A stretch of 64,000 bases of DNA from Roseibium marinum. GTDB lineage: Bacteria > Pseudomonadota > Alphaproteobacteria > Rhizobiales > Stappiaceae. The stretch lies in contig NZ_PPCN01000005.1 in NCBI RefSeq assembly GCF_002906165.1, positions 248,001-312,000 of the forward strand. The letters run 5' to 3'. Positions 1 to 7,259 of this stretch are shown here, one piece after another (position 1 is the stretch's first letter; each line of letters opens with the position of its first letter). A model generated the notes under the pieces. It was not told where the DNA came from and did no database searches. It saw only the letters and a list, made by a program, of their open reading frames with translations. Position numbers and translations under genes: made by a program.

Positions 1-531
1 GCGCGCTTCGCCAACGCCCTCGTCACGCTCGGCTGCACACCGGCTGACATGACCTGGAAGGCCGGCGTCGATGTGCTGTCCTTCGGGGCGACCAAGAATG
101 GCTGCTGGTGCGCGGAGGCCGTCGTCTTTTTCGATGCTGAAGCCGCCAGGGGATTTGAATATCTGCGCAAGCGCGGCGGACACCTGTTTTCCAAGAGCCG
201 ATTTGTCGCCGCGCAACTCGACGGTTATTTCGAAGACGGCACATGGCTCGCGGCCGCAGGTCACGCCAATGAAATGGCGGCCAGGCTGGCGCAAGGTATC
301 CGGGACCAGGGTGGGCGAACCGCCTGGGCGGTGGACGCCAACGAGGTGTTTCCGATCCTGAAGCGCAGTCAGTTCGAGGCGCTGGAGGCGGCAGGCGCCA
401 GGCTTTACGAATGGCCCGCGAAGGACCTTTCCTCAAACATCGCTCCGGCGGAAGACGAAGTCTGCCTGCGTATGGTCACCAGTTTCGCGACCACGGACGA
501 GGATGTGAAGACATTCCTGAAGGTGCTGTAG
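1..531 (+). CDS. ltaE: Low-specificity L-threonine aldolase, C-terminal part
   Basis: The frame is open from base 1, so the N-terminal half lies outside the window. The visible 176 residues include SFGATKNG, in which the lysine is the expected pyridoxal-phosphate Schiff-base residue of beta-eliminating threonine aldolases. They continue with a conserved small-domain pattern (RKRGGHLFSK, then a C-terminal RMVTSFATT segment). The family cleaves L-threonine and L-allo-threonine to glycine and acetaldehyde in the cytosol. The stop is followed by about 100 bases before the convergent hsp20 gene. The family call is good; substrate stereospecificity cannot be read from the sequence. Confidence 0.85.
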   Translation, partial: ARFANALVTLGCTPADMTWKAGVDVLSFGATKNGCWCAEAVVFFDAEAARGFEYLRKRGGHLFSKSRFVAAQLDGYFEDGTWLAAAGHANEMAARLAQGIRDQGGRTAWAVDANEVFPILKRSQFEALEAAGARLYEWPAKDLSSNIAPAEDEVCLRMVTSFATTDEDVKTFLKVL

Positions 532-634
532 GAAGCGGTTTGAGATAAGGCATCCGGCACATTCCTGCGCCAAACGAGCGCCCGGTTTCCCGGGCGCCCC
601 GCGTCCTGGCACATTTCACTTTAAGGCCGCGGCC

Positions 635-1081
635 TTAGTGAGCGGTGGTTTCGATCTGCTTGGCCGCGCTGGAGCTGATTTCGATCTTGCGCGGTTTCAT
701 GGCTTCCGGGATTTCCCGGACGAGATCGACATGAAGCAGGCCGTTTTCCAGGCTGGCGCCTTCCACGCGGACGTGTTCGGCGATCTGGAAGCGGCGCTCG
801 AAAGTGCGCGATGCGATGCCGCGATAGAGGATTTCCCGTTCGGAATCCTCTTCCGCCTTCTCACCCTTGATAGCGAGAACATGTTCCTTGGCTTCAACGG
901 AAAGCTCGTCATCGGAGAAACCGGCAACCGCCATGGTGATGCGGTAGGTGTTTTCGCCGGTCCGCTCGATGTTGTAGGGCGGATAGCTTGGGGCGTCGCT
1001 GCCGGCGGTGTCCAGCATCGAGAAAAGCCGATCAAACCCGACGGTGGACCGGTAAAGGGGAGAAAAGTCGAAGTGACGCAT
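635..1081 (-). CDS. Small heat shock protein, Hsp20/alpha-crystallin family (IbpA-type)
   Basis: The 148-residue protein opens with MRHFDFSPLYRSTVGFDRLF, the usual start of rhizobial class A small heat shock proteins. An alpha-crystallin domain follows at about residues 35-130, with the PPYNIE, GFSDDELSVE and NGLLHVDLVRE strands. Such proteins are ATP-independent holdases that form large cytoplasmic oligomers on aggregating proteins. The ATG at 1081 is chosen over longer starts because AGAGGA lies just upstream and the homology begins there. A heat-shock-type promoter and a ROSE-like hairpin precede the gene, so control is probably by RpoH and by temperature-dependent translation. Confidence 0.9.
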   Translation of the reverse strand: MRHFDFSPLYRSTVGFDRLFSMLDTAGSDAPSYPPYNIERTGENTYRITMAVAGFSDDELSVEAKEHVLAIKGEKAEEDSEREILYRGIASRTFERRFQIAEHVRVEGASLENGLLHVDLVREIPEAMKPRKIEISSSAAKQIETTAH

Positions 1082-1190
1082 GTGTCTGTCCTCTCTTTGA
1101 GCAACTGATACTTCACTGGGGTCGCGTTCCTTCAGGTCCCCCGGAGTGGCGGGACTGGAGCGCGATGCAGACCCTTTTTTGGCGCCTGCA
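1082..1190 (-). promoter_or_regulatory. ROSE-like RNA thermometer in the hsp20 5' leader
   Basis: On the minus strand TTGCT (1104-1100) is followed after seven bases by AGGA (1092-1089), which is part of the Shine-Dalgarno sequence, eight bases before the ATG. This is the U-U/C-G-C-U versus AGGA arrangement of ROSE elements. There the fourth-hairpin stem masks the ribosome site at low temperature, with an extra G in the anti-SD strand. A flanking G-C pair (1105 with 1088) extends the stem. The leader length of about 100 nt from the predicted start site fits known ROSE leaders of rhizobial small heat-shock genes. The upstream hairpins were not folded rigorously. Confidence 0.6.
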
Positions 1191-1196
1191 CAATAA

Positions 1197-1225
1197 AGGT
1201 GGGAACTGCTTTTTTTCATTTCAAG
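1197..1225 (-). promoter_or_regulatory. Candidate RpoH (sigma-32) promoter of hsp20
   Basis: Reading the minus strand, CTTGAAA (1225-1219) is followed after 15 bases by CCCACCT (1203-1197). This resembles the CTTGAAA / CCCATnT heat-shock consensus with one clear mismatch in the -10 box. It lies about 115 bases before the start codon, leaving room for a ROSE leader. Confidence 0.5.
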
Positions 1226-1354
1226 AGGGCGCGGTGCACCGCAGGCTGAAGATGAACGCCGGATGAATGAAGCCTTCCGGTCCGGTTCAAGCGGCGCGGT
1301 GCATCTTCCGGTCAACGTCAGCACGGCGCTGGCGGCAAAGACAGGAGATCAACG

Positions 1355-1771
1355 ATGTTTGCCAATGTTTCAAAACTTTCCGCCCCGATCGCCGGCGCCA
1401 TTTTTCTGGTATCCGCCGGGTTCATTTCCACAGCCGTCGCCGCGCCGCAGGCCGCCGGACTGAAAGGCCAGACGGCGCAGTCCGAACTGGTCGTGAATGT
1501 CGATCACCGCAAGGGCGGGCACGGGCGCAAAGGTGGTCGTGGCTGGCAGGGCGGTCATGGCTGGAACCAGCAGCATATGGGTCCGCGTCAGATCCGCCGC
1601 AGCCTGCGTCACCGCGGCTTCCACCGCATCCAGATCGTCGACCGCCGCGGCCCGATGTATGTCGTGACCGCGAATGGTTGGCGGGGCATGCCGGTTCGAC
1701 TGGTCGTCGATTCCCGCACCGCTCACATCGTTCGCAGCCGTCCGATGACCCGCGGCGGTCATCGCTGGTAA
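1355..1771 (+). CDS. Secreted Gly/His/Arg-rich protein of unknown function
   Basis: The 138-residue product has a clear Sec signal peptide: a hydrophobic stretch at about residues 10-28 ending in AVA-AP. A strongly basic Gly/His/Arg tract follows at about residues 52-80. A short C-terminal beta-rich segment (HRIQIVDRRGPMYVVTANGW) looks like a PepSY-type or SH3-like fold. ACAGGAGATC upstream of the ATG supports the start. It is probably periplasmic, and the His-rich tract could bind metals, but that is inference. It is transcribed away from hsp20 and shares the 1226-1354 intergenic region. I do not recognise a named family. Confidence 0.7.
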   Translation: MFANVSKLSAPIAGAIFLVSAGFISTAVAAPQAAGLKGQTAQSELVVNVDHRKGGHGRKGGRGWQGGHGWNQQHMGPRQIRRSLRHRGFHRIQIVDRRGPMYVVTANGWRGMPVRLVVDSRTAHIVRSRPMTRGGHRW

Positions 1772-1897
1772 CGCGGCTGCCACGTTTTTCCGCTAACTTC
1801 TTTCAGGGTCGGCGCCTTTCAGTGCCGGCCTGAAGTCTGTTGTGAGCCCGCACGAAGCCGGTTATCAAAAGGCGTCTCTTGAGTGAATCGGATCGCC

Positions 1898-2971
1898 ATG
1901 AACCTGATAGATCTTCCAGACAACCCGGTGCCGGAGGGCGCCAGGACCGGATATGTCGAGGCTCCTGACGGTGTCAGGATCCGCTACGCGCATTGGCCGG
2001 CGGGTGGCCGGCAGCGGATGGGAACGGTGACGCTGCTACAGGGGCGCGCGGAATATATCGAGAAATATTTCGAGATAATTTCAGACCTGCGCGAACGCGG
2101 CTTCGCGGTCGTTACCTTCGACTGGCGCGGGCAGGGCGGCTCGCAGCGGCTGACCACCAATCCGAAACGCGGGCATGTTTCGAATTTCGGCAGGTTCCGC
2201 CTCGATTTGCGCACCGTGCTGAAGGAGATTTCCCTGGCGACCTATCCGGGTCCGCATTTTGCGCTCGCGCATTCCACCGGCGCCCTGGTGCTGCTGTCCG
2301 ATTCGGAGCGGCTGCGGACAATGCTTGACCGTGCGGTGCTGACCTCGCCGCTGCTCGGCCTTCCTTCCGGCACCTTGCCTCCCAATCTGGGCGGATTTTC
2401 CCGCTCTGCGTTGAAAATCCTCAGTCTCGGCTCGCTCGGGCGTCCGGCGCATCAGGCGAGGGCGCGCAAGGGGGCGGCCTTCAGTGAACGGGTCGGATTT
2501 CCTCTTGCGCGGCTTTGCTCGGCTATTGGACTGGGGCGGTTGTTCCTTCCCGGTGGCAACGGCGAAATCCGCGTGCCGTTCGAGACGAACCGGCAGACCT
2601 CGGACAAGGCCCGGTTCGACCGTTTCAACAAGGTGCTGGAAGCCGCGCCCGAGCTGGGCGTCGGCGCGCCGACCCTTGGCTGGCTGAACGCCGCGGCAAG
2701 GGCGATGCTGGCCCTGCGCAAAAGAGACGCCGGCCCGAACATGAAGCTGCCCTGCCTCGTTCTGGCGGCAGGCAACGACCGGATCGTCTCGACACCCGCT
2801 ATCGAGGATTTCGTCTCCCGGGCGAAGGCCGCGGCCTATCTGGAAATTCCGGGTGCCGAACACGAGTTGATGATGGAACGCGATGTGTTTCGGGATCAGT
2901 TCTGGGCCGCGTTCGACGCCTTTGTGCCCGGTCTGGAAGCGGAACTAGAGCTGGAACGTGCCGGGCTCTGA
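1898..2971 (+). CDS. Alpha/beta hydrolase, lysophospholipase (PldB) family
   Basis: This is a 357-residue alpha/beta hydrolase of the lysophospholipase/monoglyceride lipase group. The oxyanion-side segment FDWRGQGGS precedes the nucleophile elbow LAHSTGA, an A-x-S-x-G variant of GxSxG typical of alphaproteobacterial PldB-like proteins. The acid is in AGNDRIVS and the histidine in GAEHELMMERD, so the Ser-Asp-His triad is complete. There is no signal peptide, so it acts in the cytoplasm or at the inner membrane, probably on lysophospholipids or monoacylglycerols. A GTG at 1883 in the same frame is an alternative start with slightly better AAGG spacing. It is convergent with hisN. Confidence 0.82.
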   Translation: MNLIDLPDNPVPEGARTGYVEAPDGVRIRYAHWPAGGRQRMGTVTLLQGRAEYIEKYFEIISDLRERGFAVVTFDWRGQGGSQRLTTNPKRGHVSNFGRFRLDLRTVLKEISLATYPGPHFALAHSTGALVLLSDSERLRTMLDRAVLTSPLLGLPSGTLPPNLGGFSRSALKILSLGSLGRPAHQARARKGAAFSERVGFPLARLCSAIGLGRLFLPGGNGEIRVPFETNRQTSDKARFDRFNKVLEAAPELGVGAPTLGWLNAAARAMLALRKRDAGPNMKLPCLVLAAGNDRIVSTPAIEDFVSRAKAAAYLEIPGAEHELMMERDVFRDQFWAAFDAFVPGLEAELELERAGL

Positions 2972-2993
2972 GCAGGGCGGCCTGCAACCCGGG

Positions 2994-3797
2994 TCACGAA
3001 GTCCTGGCGAGTTCCCTCAGGAGGATCTCATGAAGGCGCGGATCGCCGGAAGCGACGATCTGCCCGCCGTCTGACGGCGAGCCGCCCGTCCAGGTCGTCA
3101 CCACGCCGCCGGCACCCTCGACGATCGGCACGAGCGCGACGATGTCGTAGGCCTGCAGGCCGGATTCGATGACAGCGTCGCCATGGCCCGCCGCGACCAT
3201 GCAATAGGCATAGCAATCCGTCCCGTAGCGGGAAAGCTGTACGGCGTCCTCGACCCGGTCAAAGGCTGCCCGCTCCGCGTCGTTGAACAGCGCGGGCGTC
3301 GTCGTGAAGATCGTCGCCTCCTCCAGTCGGTCACAGGGGCGGCAGTCGAGCTTTTTGGTTCCGAGCGGACCGCTGTACCAGGCGATGTTGCCATCCCCGC
3401 CGAAGCGTTCGCCGATATAGGGCTGAGCCATCATGCCGAGGCTGGGCTTGCCGCCGGTGCGCAGGCCGATCAGGGTTCCCCAGGTCGGCAATCCGGTGAT
3501 GAAGGCGCGGGTACCGTCGATCGGGTCGAGTATCCAGACGTTTTCCGCGTCCAGGTTCTCCGGGCCGTGCTCCTCGCCCAAAATGCCGTGGGCGGGATAC
3601 GTGCTGTTGATGAGCGTCCGCATGGCTGTTTCGCCATTCCTGTCGGCGACGGTGACCGGGTCGAACCCGGTCTCCCATTTGTTGTCGACGGCGAACCTCT
3701 GCCGGAAGTGAGGCATGATGGCCGCGCTGGCGGCGTCCGCCAGACGGTCCAGAAAAGGGACGAATTCATTGGAACTGGATATCTGGCCCTGGGTCAT
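2994..3797 (-). CDS. hisN: Histidinol-phosphatase of the inositol monophosphatase family
   Basis: The 267-residue protein carries the complete metal-binding set of the FIG/IMPase superfamily: GEEHG, WILDPIDGTRAFITG and a C-terminal GLQAYDIVALVPIVEGAGG. The segment after DPIDGT (RAFITGLPTWGTLIG) is the form seen in HisN-type histidinol-phosphatases, which dephosphorylate L-histidinol phosphate in histidine synthesis. Inositol monophosphatase activity cannot be excluded. The ATG at 3797 has GGAAGG six bases upstream; an in-frame extension to 3914 has no coding character. It lies beside an FGase gene and cpdR, an order I recall from rhizobial genomes. Confidence 0.85.
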   Translation of the reverse strand: MTQGQISSSNEFVPFLDRLADAASAAIMPHFRQRFAVDNKWETGFDPVTVADRNGETAMRTLINSTYPAHGILGEEHGPENLDAENVWILDPIDGTRAFITGLPTWGTLIGLRTGGKPSLGMMAQPYIGERFGGDGNIAWYSGPLGTKKLDCRPCDRLEEATIFTTTPALFNDAERAAFDRVEDAVQLSRYGTDCYAYCMVAAGHGDAVIESGLQAYDIVALVPIVEGAGGVVTTWTGGSPSDGGQIVASGDPRLHEILLRELARTS

Positions 3798-3946
3798 CGA
3801 TGCCTTCCGGGTTTCGCGAGCGGGAAATTTTTCGGATAGCGAAAAAAGTCCGATTTGCCACTTGTATAACCGCTTGTGCCGAAAATTGAATCGGTAAAAT
3901 CGCTTCATTTGCACATTGTTTGATCAGATTCCGAACCCCCACGGGC

Positions 3947-3975
3947 TTGACCTTTGTGCGGTGCGGTGCGATTTT
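3947..3975 (+). promoter_or_regulatory. Candidate sigma-70 promoter for the small RNA at 3981
   Basis: TTGACC (3947-3952), a 17-base spacer and GATTTT (3970-3975) place a start site near 3982, at the foot of the first hairpin of the candidate RNA. The -35 box matches five of six consensus bases; the -10 box is weak. Confidence 0.4.
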
Positions 3976-3980
3976 ATTGC

Positions 3981-4066
3981 AGTGCGATACGTTGTATTGC
4001 ACCGCCCTCCTTGGGCGTTTCCTCCCTAGACTTCAGGCCGCCTCAATTGAGTGCGGCCTTTTTTTT
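3981..4066 (+). ncRNA. Candidate trans-acting small RNA with anti-Shine-Dalgarno motifs
   Basis: An orphan rightward Rho-independent terminator (4035-4066: a 7-bp GC stem, an inner CTC-AATT-GAG stem, then eight T) ends no plus-strand gene. Directly before it are a 9-bp hairpin with a triloop (3982-4002), a 5-bp hairpin CGCCC-TCCTT-GGGCG (4003-4017) and a single-stranded TTTCCTCCCTAG linker. CCUCCUU and CCUCCC are complementary to ribosome-binding sites, as in anti-SD alphaproteobacterial small RNAs. The transcript would be about 85 nt and would end on the FGase stop codon. The arrangement matches the element at 58552-58646. Confidence 0.55.
4035..4066 (+). terminator. Rho-independent terminator of the small RNA candidate
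   Basis: AGGCCGC pairs with GCGGCCT around an inner CTC-AATT-GAG stem and is followed by eight T on the plus strand. No protein gene on the plus strand ends upstream. The T-run overlaps the stop codon of the minus-strand FGase gene at 4065-4067. Confidence 0.8.
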
Positions 4067-4955
4067 ATTCCGCTGCGATGGAGTCGGCGGGCAGGGCTGC
4101 GTCGGGCATTGAGGTGAGCTCACGGGCGAAATTACGCAGATTGTGGAACAGATCGGCGAATCCGGCGGAAGGCTGGTGAGATGCCTCGTCCATGTAGAGA
4201 CCGCGATTGATCTCGATCTGCAGAGCGTGCAGGCCGCTCGCGGGTCTGCCGTAGTGTTCGGTGATGAATCCGCCGGCATAGGGTTTGTTGCGTGAAACGC
4301 TGTAGCCCATGTTTCTGAGAACCGAACAGGCAAACTCCGTCAGGTCGCTGCTGCAACTGGTGCCGTAGCGGTCGCCGAGAATGAAATCGGGGCGGGTGTC
4401 GGTTGTCTGGCACTTCACGCTTGACGGCATCGAATGGCAGTCGATCAGGACCGAATAGCCGAAGGTCACGTGCGTCTGGGCCAGCAGGCGCCGCAGGGTC
4501 GAGTGATAGGGCTTGTAGATCTCCTCGACCCGGCTCAGCGCTTCTTCCACCGGCAGCTTGTGCCGGTAGATCTCGTGGTTCTCGCTGACAATCCGCGCTA
4601 CCGTGCCCAGGCCGCCGGCCACCCGGATGGAACGGCTGTTCGCATAGATCGGAAGTCGGCCGTCGAACATCTTCGGATCGAGTTCGTAGGGCTCCCGGTT
4701 CACATCCAGATAGGCTCTTGGGAAATGAGCCCGCAGGAGCGGCGCGCCCAAAGGCACGACATGCGCGAACAGGTCGTCCACATAGGCATCTTCCGAACGC
4801 CTGATGGAGTTTTCATTCAGGCGCGAGGAGGCCAGAAAGCTTTTGGAATACTGGCGGCCCGAATGCGGGGAATTGAAGACATACGGCAAACGCTGATCGG
4901 CTGGACACAGGACTTCAAACGCGGGCAAGCCGTTAAAGTCGGCTTCAAAGGGCAT
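4065..4955 (-). CDS. N-formylglutamate amidohydrolase family protein (copy 1)
   Basis: The protein matches the FGase family: LPYVFNSPHSGRQY near the N-terminus, DVNREPYELDP in the middle, a VLIDCHSMPS motif, and GGFITEHYGRP followed by LQIEINRGLYMDE. The family hydrolyses N-formyl-L-glutamate to glutamate and formate (HutG of histidine degradation), but other N-acyl substrates are possible because no hut genes are visible here. I chose the ATG at 4955 (296 aa), where homology begins. In-frame ATGs at 5069 and 5090 would add about 40 residues without family character. Zinc binding is expected through the conserved His and Glu residues. A paralogue lies at 9593-10402. Confidence 0.82.
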   Translation of the reverse strand: MPFEADFNGLPAFEVLCPADQRLPYVFNSPHSGRQYSKSFLASSRLNENSIRRSEDAYVDDLFAHVVPLGAPLLRAHFPRAYLDVNREPYELDPKMFDGRLPIYANSRSIRVAGGLGTVARIVSENHEIYRHKLPVEEALSRVEEIYKPYHSTLRRLLAQTHVTFGYSVLIDCHSMPSSVKCQTTDTRPDFILGDRYGTSCSSDLTEFACSVLRNMGYSVSRNKPYAGGFITEHYGRPASGLHALQIEINRGLYMDEASHQPSAGFADLFHNLRNFARELTSMPDAALPADSIAAE

Positions 4956-5479
4956 TTGAAAAGCAGGCCGCTTGTCGTCAGTCAAATGATGTGTCCCGTC
5001 TGGTCTTTTCCTATCGTGCCAAGGAATCGCCCCGCAGTCCACTCTCGCGGAGGCGAAAGCCCGTGTCATGGCGGCATTTGTTCCTTGCATCAGCGTACGA
5101 CCGGCAAATCATGGCCAGGTCACAGGCCCCGCATTGGAACCGATTGGAGGTCTGCAGATAGCTTTTAAAGCGGTGGAGCATCTCGTCTTGGTTCAATTGA
5201 ACGCAGGATGCTCCAGCGGGAATACGCAGCGTCATCTGGGGATTGAACAGATTTGACGCTGGCGCGCGCGGTCCATGCCGGCCATTGCCGCCTGTCCGTC
5301 CGCGCCACCATCTCCGCCTCTGGCCTGTCCGCAACAAATCTGTGTAAACCGGCGCGGCGGTTCTATCCACACGGCTGCCTGAAAGAACCGATTCTCGCTA
5401 TCATTCTTTGGAATTCGAGCTATAACCGGCAAAAGGGAACCGCACAGCCAACGCATATTTAGGAGATTGGTCGATTACG
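4956..5479. other. Divergent intergenic region with a nested dyad
   Basis: I see no convincing gene here. It should hold the divergent promoters of the FGase and cpdR genes. The notable structure is a 9-bp inverted repeat (5174-5182 with 5207-5215) enclosing the 12-bp palindrome GTTCAATTGAAC (5191-5202). It could be an operator or a folded leader. Confidence 0.5.
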
Positions 5480-5839
5480 ATGCCACGTATCCTGCTTGCC
5501 GAAGATGATAATGACATGCGCCGCTTTCTGGCGAAGGCGTTGGAAAATGCCGGCTATGATGTCGTTTCGTTCGATAACGGCAAAAGCGCTTATGAACGCC
5601 TGCGCGAAGAGCCTTTCTCTCTTCTTTTGACCGACATCGTGATGCCGGAGATGGATGGGATAGAATTGGCGCGCCGGGCAACCGAACTCGATCCTGATCT
5701 CAAGGTGATGTTCATTACCGGGTTTGCGGCGGTGGCGCTCAACCCGGAATCGGATGCTCCCAAGGACGCGAAGGTTCTGTCAAAACCCTTTCATTTGAAG
5801 GATCTTGTGCAGGAAGTGGAGCGTATGCTAGCGGCCTGA
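5480..5839 (+). CDS. cpdR: CpdR, single-domain response regulator and ClpXP adaptor
   Basis: This 119-residue receiver domain has no output domain. The acidic pocket is AEDD (residues 7-10), the phospho-acceptor is Asp52 in LLLTDIVMPEMDG, and the conserved lysine is in LSKPF. Length and sequence (start MPRILLAEDDNDMRRFLAKA) match CpdR. In Caulobacter unphosphorylated CpdR primes ClpXP to degrade CtrA, PdeA and others, and phosphorylation through CckA-ChpT switches it off. The C-terminus ends in Ala-Ala, the feature that makes CpdR itself a ClpXP substrate. AGGAG lies upstream of the start at a slightly long distance. Its partner RcdA is at 57809-58351. Confidence 0.93.
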   Translation: MPRILLAEDDNDMRRFLAKALENAGYDVVSFDNGKSAYERLREEPFSLLLTDIVMPEMDGIELARRATELDPDLKVMFITGFAAVALNPESDAPKDAKVLSKPFHLKDLVQEVERMLAA

Positions 5840-5974
5840 GACGGGCTCTGCAAAGAGCGTCGAAAGGACCTGGAAATTTTGCCGGATCGGTGAAAAGGGG
5901 GGTTGCACAGATCGGCGTTCCCCGTTATATCGCACTCCACCACGGCGTTGGGGCGTCGGAGGTCCGATAAATTC

Positions 5975-6049
5975 GGGCGTGTAGCTCAGCGGGAGAGCAC
6001 TTCGTTGACATCGAAGGGGTCACAGGTTCAATCCCTGTCACGCCCACCA
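5975..6049 (+). tRNA. tRNA-Val (anticodon GAC)
   Basis: GGGCGTG (5975-5981) pairs with CACGCCC (6039-6045). The D-arm TAGCTCAGCGGGAGAGCA, an anticodon stem CTTCG/CGAAG enclosing TTGACAT (anticodon GAC), and a T-arm with GGTTCAATCC are all present. The CCA end is encoded (6047-6049). Confidence 0.95.
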
Positions 6050-6197
6050 TTTTAGCGCTGATTGAGGTTTCATGAGGCGCGGGTTGTTCTGAAGCCGGCG
6101 CAAACTCTGCTGCTGCTTCGTGAACAGCCGGAAGCACCCGGGCGCCACAGGCGCTCATTTGGTTTAAAGAAGCAGGACCCCTTCGGGGGACAGTGAC

Positions 6198-6323
6198 ATG
6201 AAGATCAAGAACTCGCTCAAAGCACTGATGACGCGCCACCGGGACAACCGTATGGTTCGCCGCAAAGGCCGCGTGTACATCATCAACAAGAAAAACCCGC
6301 GCTTCAAGGCACGCCAGGGCTGA
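6198..6323 (+). CDS. rpmJ: 50S ribosomal protein L36 (zinc-independent, type B)
   Basis: The 41-codon frame encodes [20 protein letters not shown] followed by [21 protein letters not shown], the complete L36 of alphaproteobacteria. It lacks the zinc-binding Cys/His ribbon residues of the C+ form, so this is the C- (YkgO-type) version that needs no zinc. L36 is the smallest large-subunit protein and is added late in assembly. It is expressed from its own short transcript downstream of tRNA-Val; GGGGGACAGTGAC upstream supplies a ribosome site. Confidence 0.95.
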   Translation: MKIKNSLKALMTRHRDNRMVRRKGRVYIINKKNPRFKARQG

Positions 6324-6450
6324 GTCCTGTTGCCGCGCGAAGCGCTGCGGGGTTCTGAAACACGTTGCGGGTGAAGCACTTAACGCGCCGATCCCGTCAC
6401 TGTGACAGCCCCGGCAGCCGGTGCGCACGAAGATGTGTCAAAATCCCGGA

Positions 6451-6478
6451 TTGACCGCCGCATTCAACGATCCATAAT
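6451..6478 (+). promoter_or_regulatory. Candidate promoter giving a leaderless TPR mRNA
   Basis: TTGACC (6451-6456), a 16-base spacer and CATAAT (6473-6478) place transcription start on or next to the A of the ATG at 6485. No ribosome-binding site lies between the -10 box and the ATG. Confidence 0.5.
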
Positions 6479-6484
6479 CGTCGA

Positions 6485-7147
6485 ATGCGGATTTTTGTAT
6501 TTGCCCTCCTTTATATGCTGAGCGTGCCCCTGGCGGGCGCGCAGACCGTTCCCGACCTGGGGCCGGAAGTCGAGCCGCCGTCCGCGGAAGATTTCAACCC
6601 GTTGCCCGAGGAGCTTCCAGAAGAGGGAGGCAAGGTGGTCGTCGATGAGACGGACCCGGACGCGGAAAAATCCCGCCTGGAACAGCTCTATTCCGATCTT
6701 GCCGAGGCAAAATCCCCGAAGTCGGCGGAGCGGATCGCGCGGGAAATCCAGATGATCTGGATGGCTTCAGGCAGCGATACGGTCGATGTACTGATGTCGC
6801 GCGCGGGCAAGGCCATCCAGTCGGAAGATCCGGCCCTTGCCCTCGATTTTCTCGATGTGGTCGTCATCCTCAAGCCATCCTACGCGGAGGGCTGGAACCG
6901 CCGGGCGACCGTGCATTACATGCGTGAGGATTTCGGCAAGTCCCTCGTCGATATCGAGCGTACGCTCGCCCTGGAGCCACGGCACTGGGGCGCCCTGTCC
7001 GGTCTGGCGATCATCCAGCGCCGTCTGGGTTTCGAGGACGATGCGCTGGACACCTTCAGGAAGGCGCTGGACGTCAATCCGGGCCTTGAGAACGCCGCCA
7101 AGGCGATCGTGGATCTGGAGAAAAACGCCGAAGGCGAAGGCGCCTGA
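6485..7147 (+). CDS. Periplasmic TPR-repeat protein
   Basis: The 220-residue protein has a Sec signal peptide (IFVFALLYMLSVPLAGAQT; predicted cleavage after AGA at about residue 19). An acidic Pro/Glu-rich linker (about residues 25-60) follows, then tetratricopeptide repeats from about residue 90 to 205 (ALDFLDVVVILKPSYAEGWN and similar helices). TPR domains scaffold protein contacts; the partner is unknown. The start has no Shine-Dalgarno sequence and sits inside a hairpin (6458-6490), so leaderless translation is proposed. A bidirectional terminator separates it from convergent pyk. Confidence 0.8.
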   Translation: MRIFVFALLYMLSVPLAGAQTVPDLGPEVEPPSAEDFNPLPEELPEEGGKVVVDETDPDAEKSRLEQLYSDLAEAKSPKSAERIAREIQMIWMASGSDTVDVLMSRAGKAIQSEDPALALDFLDVVVILKPSYAEGWNRRATVHYMREDFGKSLVDIERTLALEPRHWGALSGLAIIQRRLGFEDDALDTFRKALDVNPGLENAAKAIVDLEKNAEGEGA

Positions 7148-7209
7148 AGCTTTCCGGCCAGAGCTTGCGGTCGGGGGGCGGGAAGGCTGCGGCGGCGAAT
7201 GGTGGAACG

Positions 7210-7240
7210 AAAAAAGGCGGCCAATGCAGGCCGCCTTTTT
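7210..7240. terminator. Bidirectional Rho-independent terminator
   Basis: GGCGGCC (7216-7222), a six-base loop and GGCCGCC (7229-7235) are flanked by A-run and T-run. It can therefore stop both the TPR transcript (plus) and the DUF1036-pyk transcript (minus). Confidence 0.88.
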
Positions 7241-7259
7241 CATTCAACCGATTAGAAAC

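Noticed and set aside
5011..5370. 119-codon minus-strand frame upstream of FGase copy 1
   Set aside because: It overlaps the intergenic dyad and the FGase 5' extension, and the only notable feature is one CxxC. It is more likely non-coding.
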